DNA from: Gammaproteobacteria bacterium
GTDB taxonomy: Bacteria; Pseudomonadota; Gammaproteobacteria; Pseudomonadales; JAUIKI01
DNA length: 10,675 nucleotides
Assembly: GCA_030430875.1 (NCBI GenBank)
Contig: JAUIKI010000028.1
Span: 1-10,675 of the forward strand
Direction: 5' to 3'
This document shows positions 1-6,701 of the stretch, one piece after another. The stretch's first letter is position 1. Each line of letters starts with the position of its first letter. Under the pieces are notes generated by a model. The model did no database searches and was not told the origin of the DNA. It was given only the letters and a program-made list of their open reading frames with translations. Both the position numbers and the translations under genes were made by a program.

Positions 1-449
1 AAGTTGCCAATCAATTTGAGTTTCAAGATGTGCGTGATGATGTGGTTTATAACTATTTTTCGTTGGCGCCTGGCGAAACAAAAATATTTCGTATTTTGGT
101 AAACGCTGCATTTAAAGGTGAGTTCTATCTGCCTGGTATTTCAGTCGAAGCGATGTATGACGCGAGTAAAAACGCATTAATCGCTGGTAATAAAATTCAT
201 GTGGTAGAAGAGCTGACGAAAAATGTAGCTACGACACCTGATGACAATGACGTATCTAAACAAGCAGAACAGTCTGAAGATTCTGCTAGTCAAGCTGTTG
301 TAGATGACGTGACTTCAATACCTGATGATAATGTGGTTGAAGAAACAGACTCAGAAGCTGTTGAGGAGAATTCAGCGACTATAGATGAAAATAGTGAAGT
401 GGTTGTTGATACTGATGAAACTAATACACCATCATCCCCTTTGCCCTAG
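1..449 (+). CDS. yfhM: Alpha-2-macroglobulin family protease inhibitor, C-terminal end (5' truncated)
   Basis: The reading frame is open from base 3 and continues off the left edge, so only about the last 149 residues are present; the GTG at 30 is internal. The first ~65 residues read like the terminal domain of bacterial A2Ms: an E-x-Q-DVRDD segment, a hydrophobic FRILVNA strand, then F-x-LPG and EAMYD, which match the final domain of E. coli YfhM. Family knowledge: these periplasmic or lipoprotein traps change shape when cleaved by a protease and entrap it. The gene sits directly before pbpC, the classic partner, which supports the YfhM-type rather than YfaS-type assignment. Odd: about 80 residues follow the conserved domain. 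They are rich in Asp, Glu, Ser, Thr and Val with only two lysines, and contain two similar PDDN units. Most homologues I know end close to the conserved domain. The thioester and bait regions lie outside the window and cannot be checked. Confidence 0.87.
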   Translation, partial: VANQFEFQDVRDDVVYNYFSLAPGETKIFRILVNAAFKGEFYLPGISVEAMYDASKNALIAGNKIHVVEELTKNVATTPDDNDVSKQAEQSEDSASQAVVDDVTSIPDDNVVEETDSEAVEENSATIDENSEVVVDTDETNTPSSPLP

Positions 450-457
450 TCATTGAT

Positions 458-491
458 AAGAGCGGTTGTGATGACGATCGCAGCCGTTCTT
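458..491 (+). other. RNA hairpin in the A2M-pbpC gap
   Basis: Arms 458-469 and 480-491 can pair over 12 positions in RNA, three of them G-U, around a 10-base loop. It begins 9 bases after the A2M stop codon. No run of T follows; the next bases are AAATAATG. It is therefore not a convincing intrinsic terminator. It could be an mRNA-stabilising or attenuating structure between the two co-transcribed genes. This is a structural observation only. Confidence 0.4.
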
Positions 492-516
492 AAATAATGA
501 AAGAGTTTAAGATGTT

Positions 517-2877
517 GTGACACTCGCTAGAAAAAAAATTAAACGCTATTTAAAGAGGGCTTTTTATCTCTCAAGCCTTATTTTCGTCGTGTATTTTTGG
601 TTTTGTTTGCCTGATCCATTATTTGATCAGACATTTTCTCCGGTAATATATAGCAGAGAAGGTAAATTACTGGGCGCACAAATTGCCACAGATGAGCAGT
701 GGCGATTTCCTGTTATCAAAACATTGCCTGATAAGTTTATTAAGTGCATTACCACTTACGAAGATAAACGTTTTTATCAACATATTGGTGTTGATCCGCT
801 TGCTGTTTTGCGTGCAATTAAATTAAATATTCAAGCAGGTGGTGTTGTCAGTGGTGGCAGCACGATTACCATGCAAACCATTCGGCTTGCCCGTAAAAAT
901 CCATCCCGTACTCTTGCTGAGAAGTTTATTGAAGCAGTAATGGCAATTCGTTTGGAGTTGCGCTATTCCAAAGAAGATATTCTTAAATATTATGCCAGTT
1001 ATGCGCCATTTGGGGGTAACACTGTTGGGCTTGAAGCTGCTGCATGGCGTTATTTCCAGCGAAGTCCTGATGAATTATCTTGGGCAGAAAGTGCCACACT
1101 TGCGGTATTGCCCAATAGTCCATCGTTGATTCATCCTGGAAAAAATGATGACAAGCTTAGGGAAAAACGTGATCAATTATTAAAAAAATTATATGAAATG
1201 GAGGTGTTGAGTCAAACAGATTATGAGCTTGCCTTGCTAGAGCCTTTGCCAAATAAACCTAAACCATTGCCACGACTTGCTCCACATTTGCTGGCGACAT
1301 TGATTCAAAAAAACACACACATAGATCAGCATTTTCAGACAACGCTTGATTATCAATTACAAAAAAATATTCAAAAGGTAGCAGCGCGTTATGCCAAAAC
1401 CTTGCAAAATAAAAACATTCATAACCTTGCCGTTTTGGTTATTGATAACCAAACGTTTGAAACAGTCGCCTACATTGCTAATTCGCCAATTGGTGATCCT
1501 TATCAGCATGGACATGCAATAGATCTTCTGCATAGCCATCGAAGCACGGGAAGTATTTTAAAGCCTTTCTTATTTGCTGCTTCAATTGAAGCGGGAGAGA
1601 TTTTGCCTAATACATTGCTTGCTGACACACCGATTCACTATCCAGGGTTTACACCAAAAAACTACGATCGAACTTATCAAGGTGCAGTTCCAGCGAAACA
1701 AGCACTGACTCGTTCATTAAATATTCCTGCAGCAAATTTATTGAGTCAGTATGGTGTTGCAAAATTTCAAGCATTGCTGACAAACATGGGGATGACAACG
1801 TTGCATCGTTCACCAAAGAATTATGGCTTAACTTTGGTGTTGGGTGGGGCAGAAGGTACGCTGTGGGAAATAACCAGCATGTATGCAAATTTAGCCATGC
1901 TGTCATCACAATCTCGACATGACAACATTAGTTTTTATCAGATGCCAATTGTTGAAAAAAATGCCAGTACGGCGACTGAAAATAACGTGGAATTAAGTTC
2001 AGCAACTTCATGGATGACGCTGCAAATGTTGCTTGATGTCAAACGACCAGGAGTGGAAAGTTTTTGGAAAAAATTCAGTACATCGCAGAAAATTGCTTGG
2101 AAAACAGGCACAAGTTTTGGTCATCGAGATGCTTGGGCAGTCGGCGTGACACCAGATTATACCGTTGGTGTTTGGGTAGGTAATGCAGATGGCATGGATA
2201 ATCCTGAGTTAGTTGGTGTTAAATTAGCAGCGCCATTGTTGTTTGATGTGTTCAATCAGCTTCCTGAAAAATCACGTTGGTTTGAAAAACCTTATTGGAG
2301 AATGAAAAAAATCTTAATTTGTAAAAATGATGGTTATCTTGCAACAAAATCATGTGAGTCGATGTCTTACCAGATTCCAATTTCAAGTCATTTTAATAAA
2401 ACGTCCCCATATCATCAATTAATTCATTTGGATAAAACTGGAAAATGGCGCGTACACAGTAAATGTGAATCTGTAAATAAAATGCAACACAAAAATTGGT
2501 TTGTTTTGCCGCCGCATCAAGCTTACTTCTATCAACAATCACATCCTAATTATCATTCATTGCCTGATTGGCGAGAAGATTGCATTAGTCAACAAAGTAC
2601 TCAAAGTGCTGTGAATTTTAAATTATTATATCCGGCAGAAGACACACAAATTTATCTACCAAAAGATATTGATGGCGAGCAGTCTAACGTCGTATTCCAT
2701 GCAATTCATCACGACCCAAATGCTTCTATTTTTTGGCACATTGATAATCATTATTTAGGTGAAACCAAAGTCTTCCATCAATTGCCAGTTTATGTTGAAC
2801 CAGGCATTCATGTGCTAACTTTGGTTGATGAATCTGGTCAAAAAATTCAACGAAAATTTATTGTTATTGGAAATTGA
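517..2877 (+). CDS. pbpC: Penicillin-binding protein 1C (bifunctional transglycosylase/transpeptidase)
   Basis: Class A PBP of 786 residues, close to the family length (E. coli PBP1C is ~770). A basic N-terminus and one membrane anchor (about residues 16-34) place the rest in the periplasm. The glycosyltransferase (GT51) domain spans about 60-240, with catalytic Glu82 in YEDKRF and the GGSTITMQ motif at 113-120. The transpeptidase domain covers about 300-580: Ser346-x-x-Lys349 (GSILKP), Ser400-Leu-Asn402, and Lys529-Thr-Gly531. A C-terminal beta domain (about 700-786) matches the BiPBP_C module specific to PBP1C. All catalytic motifs are intact. The start is GTG at 517; no in-frame ATG lies nearby upstream, and a weak AAGAG Shine-Dalgarno is at 501-505. 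It lies 67 bp after the A2M gene and is probably co-transcribed with it. Known role of the pair: protease trapping plus peptidoglycan repair in the periplasm. In E. coli PBP1C polymerises glycan, while its transpeptidase activity is poorly defined. Confidence 0.96.
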   Translation: MTLARKKIKRYLKRAFYLSSLIFVVYFWFCLPDPLFDQTFSPVIYSREGKLLGAQIATDEQWRFPVIKTLPDKFIKCITTYEDKRFYQHIGVDPLAVLRAIKLNIQAGGVVSGGSTITMQTIRLARKNPSRTLAEKFIEAVMAIRLELRYSKEDILKYYASYAPFGGNTVGLEAAAWRYFQRSPDELSWAESATLAVLPNSPSLIHPGKNDDKLREKRDQLLKKLYEMEVLSQTDYELALLEPLPNKPKPLPRLAPHLLATLIQKNTHIDQHFQTTLDYQLQKNIQKVAARYAKTLQNKNIHNLAVLVIDNQTFETVAYIANSPIGDPYQHGHAIDLLHSHRSTGSILKPFLFAASIEAGEILPNTLLADTPIHYPGFTPKNYDRTYQGAVPAKQALTRSLNIPAANLLSQYGVAKFQALLTNMGMTTLHRSPKNYGLTLVLGGAEGTLWEITSMYANLAMLSSQSRHDNISFYQMPIVEKNASTATENNVELSSATSWMTLQMLLDVKRPGVESFWKKFSTSQKIAWKTGTSFGHRDAWAVGVTPDYTVGVWVGNADGMDNPELVGVKLAAPLLFDVFNQLPEKSRWFEKPYWRMKKILICKNDGYLATKSCESMSYQIPISSHFNKTSPYHQLIHLDKTGKWRVHSKCESVNKMQHKNWFVLPPHQAYFYQQSHPNYHSLPDWREDCISQQSTQSAVNFKLLYPAEDTQIYLPKDIDGEQSNVVFHAIHHDPNASIFWHIDNHYLGETKVFHQLPVYVEPGIHVLTLVDESGQKIQRKFIVIGN

Positions 2878-2881
2878 TTTG

Positions 2882-2910
2882 TTTTTTATAAAGCTAAATC
2901 TGCTTATAAT
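2882..2910 (+). promoter_or_regulatory. Possible promoter for the DUF4173 gene
   Basis: A perfect TATAAT lies at 2905-2910. Seventeen bases upstream is only a T-run (2882-2887), a poor -35 element. If used, transcription would start near 2917, giving a leader of about 130 bases that carries the hairpins at 2939-2993. AT-rich sequence makes chance TATAAT matches common, so this is tentative. Confidence 0.35.
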
Positions 2911-2938
2911 CCTAGCTTAATTTTTTAAAGTCAAAAAA

Positions 2939-2972
2939 TTGAGACCATTGCCTTTTAATGCAATGGTCTCAA
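2939..2972 (-). terminator. Terminator-like hairpin, oriented for the minus strand
   Basis: Perfect 13-bp inverted repeat: TTGAGACCATTGC at 2939-2951 and its exact complement at 2960-2972, with an 8-base loop. Read on the minus strand, the stem is followed at once by six T (2938-2933), the form of an intrinsic terminator. Read on the plus strand, it is followed by AAATTGCA, with no useful T-run. The genes on both sides (pbpC and the DUF4173 gene) are on the plus strand, so the orientation is unexpected. It may instead be a leader structure, or a poor plus-strand terminator for pbpC. Confidence 0.6.
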
Positions 2973-2993
2973 ATTGCATAATACCTGCAATTT
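2971..2993 (+). other. Second small inverted repeat next to the terminator-like hairpin
   Basis: AAATTGCA (2971-2978) and TGCAATTT (2986-2993) form a perfect 8-bp stem with a 7-base loop. The left arm shares two bases with the right arm of the 2939-2972 hairpin, and the right arm overlaps ATTTAGCT (2990-2997), which is the complement of AGCTAAAT at 2892-2899. Together these arms make a compact nest of inverted repeats ahead of the DUF4173 gene. The stem is AT-rich and its function is unknown. Confidence 0.4.
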
Positions 2994-3048
2994 AGCTACA
3001 CCTTTGTTTCGTAATATTTGCTTAATATTATTTATCCGAGTAAATGTT

Positions 3049-4503
3049 ATGAATGAAGTATTAATATCCAACAATGCCACGAGAATGGTGTTTTCGCGTT
3101 TATTTTGTGGAGCAGTAGCTTGTATTATCTTAACAGTGTTAGCAGATTTTTTATTTTTTGATCATCTGTTGGGTTGGACTGTTGGTTTATTCTCTTTATT
3201 GCTAAACAGTGCAATTGTGATTTTCAACCGAGATGTACTTAGGTCGCGATTGGGTAAGTTGATTTTTATGATCAATATGTTGGTCAGTTTTTCTTTCTTT
3301 GAAACCGTTGGGCTGTTAGCTGTAATCTTGAATATAGTCGGTTTGATATCATTGATTGTATACGCTTCTGTTCCTGTCAAAAGCATCCACGAATTTTTTC
3401 AACACATTATTTTATGGGCGATTGGTTTTTATCGACCGATTATTCGCGATATCCAGCCCTTTTTTAGCTATATTCAAGTTTCCTCTCATCGACGAAGAAT
3501 AATTGAGAATTGGACGCTGCCTTTGTTGTTAGCAGTTATTTTTATGGGATTTTTTGCTTTTTCAAATCCCATTATTGATGATTGGGTATCGATTGGAATG
3601 AATTCTCTTAGTGAGATTCATTATGTGAGAATTTTATTTTGGATAGTGGTGATTACTTTATGTTGGGCATTTATCTTGCCAAAATTAACGAAAAAGATCG
3701 CTAAACCCAAAACATCTCTTGTTGTTTTTGCTGAAAAAAGACAGTCAAAACCAGCAATGGTGACAAGGGCTTTAGTCTTATTTAATTTGATTTTCTTGGT
3801 TCAAACAAGTTTAGATATATCTTATCTCTGGTTGGGTGTTCAATTGCCCGATGGATTAACGTATGCTGAATATGCACAAAAAGGTGCTTATCCTTTGATT
3901 ATTGTGACACTTTTGGCAGCAATTTTTGTGATGTATGCACTAAAGCCTGGGAGTCAATCTGAAAAATCTTTGCTGATTAGATGCTTGGTTTATGCCTGGA
4001 TTAGTCAAAATATTTTGCTTACTTTTGCTAGCATATGGCGAACATTGCTATATGTTGAAGCCTATTCGTTGACTTATTTGCGTGTTATTGCATTAATTTG
4101 GATGGGATTAGTTGCTGCAGGTTTAGTGTGGATTATTGTTCGCATCATCTTGAAAAAAACCTCGGATTGGCTGGTGAATGTGAATGGGATAACATTATTG
4201 GGTGTGTTGGTGCTTTGTTGTTTTGTTAATTTCCCCGGCATTATTGCTGATTATAATGTGAGGCATTGTTTTGAAGCCACAGGTAAGGGGTTGCATTTAG
4301 ATCGATTATATTTGGAATCCTTGGGGATCGAAGCATTGCCAGCCTATGCATGGTTGGAAGAAAATGCTGAACCACCTCTTCATGGTTTTACTGTAATAGA
4401 CGTTGATTATTCATTTCACGCATTACAGCAAGAAATGCAAAACTGGCGAGCTTGGACTTATCGAAAACAACGTATTTATAACAGCCTGAGACCTTTGCGC
4501 TAA
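3049..4503 (+). CDS. DUF4173-family polytopic inner-membrane protein, function unknown
   Basis: The ATG at 3049 is chosen over an upstream in-frame TTG at 2974. A GAG element lies 8 bases before the ATG, and the TTG falls inside the inverted-repeat cluster. The product is 484 residues. Roughly ten hydrophobic segments lie near 17-37, 41-60, 70-105 (probably two), 155-172, 192-210, 241-260, 280-298, 312-330, 345-366 and 380-400. The family signature is clear in the second half: LPDGLTYAEYAQKGAYPL (about 266-283), VEAYSLTYLRV (336-346), IWMGLV (350-355) and IIADYNVRH (398-406). About 80 mostly soluble C-terminal residues follow, ending in a Trp/Arg-rich stretch. DUF4173 proteins have no established biochemical role that I know of. 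A large loop near 110-155 and a basic loop near 211-240 may be cytoplasmic. The gene starts 171 bp after pbpC and may have its own promoter. Confidence 0.85.
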   Translation: MNEVLISNNATRMVFSRLFCGAVACIILTVLADFLFFDHLLGWTVGLFSLLLNSAIVIFNRDVLRSRLGKLIFMINMLVSFSFFETVGLLAVILNIVGLISLIVYASVPVKSIHEFFQHIILWAIGFYRPIIRDIQPFFSYIQVSSHRRRIIENWTLPLLLAVIFMGFFAFSNPIIDDWVSIGMNSLSEIHYVRILFWIVVITLCWAFILPKLTKKIAKPKTSLVVFAEKRQSKPAMVTRALVLFNLIFLVQTSLDISYLWLGVQLPDGLTYAEYAQKGAYPLIIVTLLAAIFVMYALKPGSQSEKSLLIRCLVYAWISQNILLTFASIWRTLLYVEAYSLTYLRVIALIWMGLVAAGLVWIIVRIILKKTSDWLVNVNGITLLGVLVLCCFVNFPGIIADYNVRHCFEATGKGLHLDRLYLESLGIEALPAYAWLEENAEPPLHGFTVIDVDYSFHALQQEMQNWRAWTYRKQRIYNSLRPLR

Positions 4504-4659
4504 AAACAATGAAGAAAAAATGTGATGTTTGATCGCTGGTTAAATTGATTCCATCAAAAAAATCCTACCGGTTATCTATATTCAAGAAAATACTAGGAAT
4601 TTTTTGCTAACGTTAATTATGTAGGCCATAAGCCAGATAAAAAATTAATTAGCCTCTGC

Positions 4660-4665
4660 GAGGAG
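4660..4665 (+). promoter_or_regulatory. Strong Shine-Dalgarno for the Cys-rich peptide gene
   Basis: GAGGAG lies 7 bases before the ATG at 4673. This is the strongest ribosome-binding site I see in the window, and it is the main argument that the short frame is a real gene. CCTC at 4653-4656 could pair with GAGG at 4660-4663 across three bases, a small stem that might partly mask the site. The 169 bp upstream (4504-4672) hold no other gene, no clear promoter and no convincing terminator. Confidence 0.65.
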
Positions 4666-4672
4666 TTTTTCC

Positions 4673-4921
4673 ATGTTAACAAGAAAAATGAAATCAGTGA
4701 TCAGTAGTGTTTTATTAGGATCTGCAATCTCATCAGTGGGGCATGCTTGTGAATCTTGGCCAACCTTTTGTCTTGGTTCACCTGCTCGTTGTATCACGCC
4801 GGGCTACCCTCAAGTGACAAATTCTCAAGAACATAAAGAACTGTGTGAACAGGTTTGTCATGGAGAATGGGTGTATTTAGGTGGTTGGTGGTCATATGCA
4901 TCAGGGTGTGCGTACCAATAG
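4673..4921 (+). CDS. Small secreted cysteine-rich protein, unrecognised
   Basis: An 82-residue product with a textbook Sec signal peptide: basic start (R4, K5, K7), hydrophobic core (about 9-22) and a likely signal peptidase I site after Gly-His-Ala25. There is no good lipobox, because Gly and His occupy -3 and -2 before Cys26. The mature part is about 57 residues with six cysteines (26, 33, 40, 58, 62, 79; spacing 6-6-17-3-16), enough for three disulfides. It is rich in Trp, Tyr, Gly and Pro (for example GGWWSYASG), has few charged residues, and lacks a Cys-x-x-Cys redox motif. I do not recognise the family. The strong ribosome-binding site, signal peptide and evenly placed cysteines argue for a real gene. 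It stands alone between the DUF4173 gene and a convergent symporter gene. Possible roles (inference only): envelope-associated or exported disulfide-stabilised peptide, or a secreted host-interaction factor. Confidence 0.75.
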   Translation: MLTRKMKSVISSVLLGSAISSVGHACESWPTFCLGSPARCITPGYPQVTNSQEHKELCEQVCHGEWVYLGGWWSYASGCAYQ

Positions 4922-4941
4922 CTTCAAATATTGAGCAAGTG

Positions 4942-4985
4942 GATAGTGAAACAAGTACAACACAGAGCCGAGTTTGTCACTTATC
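4942..4985. other. Imperfect inverted repeat between convergent genes
   Basis: GATAGTGAAACAAGT (4942-4956) and AGTTTGTCACTTATC (4971-4985) are imperfectly complementary and need a bulge and mismatches. The element lies exactly between the stop codons of two convergent genes (4921 and 4998), where a shared terminator would be expected. Neither strand shows a T-run after it. I found no better terminator in this gap. Confidence 0.25.
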
Positions 4986-4997
4986 TTAACAGCAGTC

Positions 4998-6275
4998 CTA
5001 TTTTAGGTTATATACGTCCAAGTCCAATTGATCTTCACTTTTCGCGACTACGCACGAGATAACAGCATCACCTGTTATATTAATTGCTGTGCGTGTCATA
5101 TCTAGTAATCGATCAATACCAATGATTAATCCAATACCTTCAACGGGTAGGCCAACTTGTTGTAGCACAGTAGCAAGTGTTATTAGTCCTACTCCAGGAA
5201 CACCTGCAGTACCAATAGAAGCAAGCGTGGCTGTCATTATCACCATTAAGTAGTCAATCAAGGTTAAATCAATTTGATAAAGCTGTGAAATAAAAACAGT
5301 GGCAACGCCTTGCATAATTGCGGTGCCATCCATGTTGATAGTTGCACCTAATGGGAGGGTGAAAGCGGCAATTTTGTTATTCACGCCCAATTTTTTCTCA
5401 ACAACATTCAAAGTGATTGGCAAGGTGGCATTGCTGGATGCAGTGCTGAATCCAAATAACAAAACTGGGCGAAAATGCTTTAAAAATGTTAGCGGGTTAA
5501 GTCTTGCAAGTAGCACCAACATTCCCATGTAAATGAGGAGAAAGTGTAACAATAATACGATAATAACATTAGCAAAATAGCGACCTAAGTCACCTAAGAT
5601 CCAAACTCCTTCATCAGCAAACAAACCAATGATGAGACAAAATACTCCAATCGGGGCAATGCGCATGATAAGAGAAATTAATGTCATCATCACTGTGTTG
5701 AGATCAGAAAAGATAGTTGAGAGCTTTTGTTTGACATTTGTAGGGCTTTTATTGATAGCAAACCCGAACAACAACGCAAAAACAATGATTTGCAAGATTT
5801 TGTTATTGCTCGATAACGACTCAAAAAGATTGCTGGGGAATATGTCGAGGATGACAGTTTTAAAGTCAGGTGCAGGAGAAGGTGAAAATGTTGTTTCAGT
5901 CTTTAACTCAGCATAGATTCCAGGTTCGAACCACAGTGAAACAATTAGCGCAAGACTAATTGCAAGTCCTGTTGTGATTAGATATAACCCAATTGTTTTG
6001 AGGCTGAGCTTTCCCAGTCGAGACGTATCATCAAGTGCAGTGACGCCGCAAATTAATGAGATGAGTACAACAGGAACAACCAGAAGTTTTAGTGCTTTGA
6101 TGAAGAGTTTTCCGCCGATATCAAACAAACCATCAGTTAAATACAAATTGATAAACTGATTGTAAGCGTGTGGCAGGATTTCAGATCGACTGAACCATTC
6201 AAAAATACTGCCAAGAACAACCCCTGCAAACATAGCTAATAGAATGTTTCGAGTGAGGTTTTGAGAATGAGTCAT
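4998..6275 (-). CDS. Na+-coupled glutamate/aspartate-type symporter (DAACS/SDF family)
   Basis: 425 residues, typical for the dicarboxylate/amino acid:cation symporter family, which moves acidic amino acids or C4-dicarboxylates into the cell by an elevator mechanism. Hallmarks are all present: the Ser-rich HP1 tip STASSNATLP (277-286), the cation-binding NMDGT (314-318) in TM7, the HP2 tip GTAGVPG (355-361), and the TM8 substrate-binding stretch DRLLDMTRTAINITGD (388-403). Arg395 in TM8 corresponds to the Arg that binds the side-chain carboxylate in GltPh (Arg397), and Asp392 to the Asp that binds the amino group. This favours glutamate or aspartate over neutral amino acids, but the exact substrate cannot be read from sequence. 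Asn399 also matches the binding-site Asn. The ATG start is 4 bp after the stop of the upstream SCP2 gene, so the two are probably translated from one mRNA. Confidence 0.93.
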   Translation of the reverse strand: MTHSQNLTRNILLAMFAGVVLGSIFEWFSRSEILPHAYNQFINLYLTDGLFDIGGKLFIKALKLLVVPVVLISLICGVTALDDTSRLGKLSLKTIGLYLITTGLAISLALIVSLWFEPGIYAELKTETTFSPSPAPDFKTVILDIFPSNLFESLSSNNKILQIIVFALLFGFAINKSPTNVKQKLSTIFSDLNTVMMTLISLIMRIAPIGVFCLIIGLFADEGVWILGDLGRYFANVIIVLLLHFLLIYMGMLVLLARLNPLTFLKHFRPVLLFGFSTASSNATLPITLNVVEKKLGVNNKIAAFTLPLGATINMDGTAIMQGVATVFISQLYQIDLTLIDYLMVIMTATLASIGTAGVPGVGLITLATVLQQVGLPVEGIGLIIGIDRLLDMTRTAINITGDAVISCVVAKSEDQLDLDVYNLK

Positions 6276-6279
6276 ACTG

Positions 6280-6648
6280 CTATTTTTTTTCTGGCATGAT
6301 TAGCTTTGTTAAACTCATAAACCACATCACTAATGACATATCGCCACTGATGGAAATTTTTTGTTCTTGAATGCCTTGCATGAAAAGGTTCATTTTTGGT
6401 TTTTTTAATAATTCAAATGCATAATTTGCGTCAAAAAAACTAAGGGTTAAATTGGAATTTTCGTGTTGGCCAGTGATAGACTTTACTTGATTATTTGCAA
6501 AGACATAGTGTTTGGCAATGCGTTTGTCTTTAGTTTGGAATTGAATTACCACGTTTTTATCTTGAATTTTTTTTTGGAAATCAGGATTTTTTTTGCTTGC
6601 TTTTTTGAGTAATCGACCTAAAAACCATAAAAGTATTTTAAATTTCAT
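6280..6648 (-). CDS. Small SCP2 sterol-binding-domain-like protein
   Basis: Taken from the ATG at 6648, the product is 122 residues. That ATG has AGGA six bases upstream, inside a tandem CAGGACAGGACA. A further ATG at 6675 would add nine His-rich residues and lacks a comparable site. The N-terminus begins with a short hydrophobic helix (about 4-10) followed by a run of basic residues. The body follows the SCP2 pattern: alternating strands around IQFQTKDKR and HYVFANNQVKSITGQ, a hydrophobic strand LTLSFFDA, then helices and the closing IQEQKISISGDMSLVMWFM, where the I-x-G-D turn before the last helix is typical of the fold. Family knowledge: SCP2 domains bind lipids in a hydrophobic tunnel; small bacterial stand-alone forms are largely uncharacterised. 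It lies 53 bp after hemW and 4 bp before the symporter, on the same strand. A lipid or ubiquinone-related role is possible but not shown. Confidence 0.72.
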   Translation of the reverse strand: MKFKILLWFLGRLLKKASKKNPDFQKKIQDKNVVIQFQTKDKRIAKHYVFANNQVKSITGQHENSNLTLSFFDANYAFELLKKPKMNLFMQGIQEQKISISGDMSLVMWFMSLTKLIMPEKK

Positions 6649-6701
6649 TTCGTGTCCTGTCCTGTGATGATGCATGTGTTTAAAGCTTTATTTGTCATTT
6701 T

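Noticed and set aside
458..491. Hairpin after the A2M stop as an intrinsic terminator
   Set aside because: Three G-U pairs and no T-run; pbpC follows closely and is normally co-transcribed, so I list it only as a structure.
2974..3048. N-terminal extension of the DUF4173 protein from an upstream TTG
   Set aside because: The TTG lies in the inverted-repeat cluster without a ribosome-binding site; ATG at 3049 has a better site and fits the usual start before the first membrane segment.
4742..4750. Lipoprotein processing site at Cys26 of the small secreted protein
   Set aside because: Gly-His-Ala before the Cys lacks Leu or a similar residue at -3 and has His at -2; ordinary signal peptidase I cleavage fits better.
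6649..6675. Longer SCP2 protein starting at the ATG at 6675
   Set aside because: It would add an MHHHRTGHE prefix with no ribosome site; the inner ATG at 6648 has AGGA at ideal spacing and begins like other family members.
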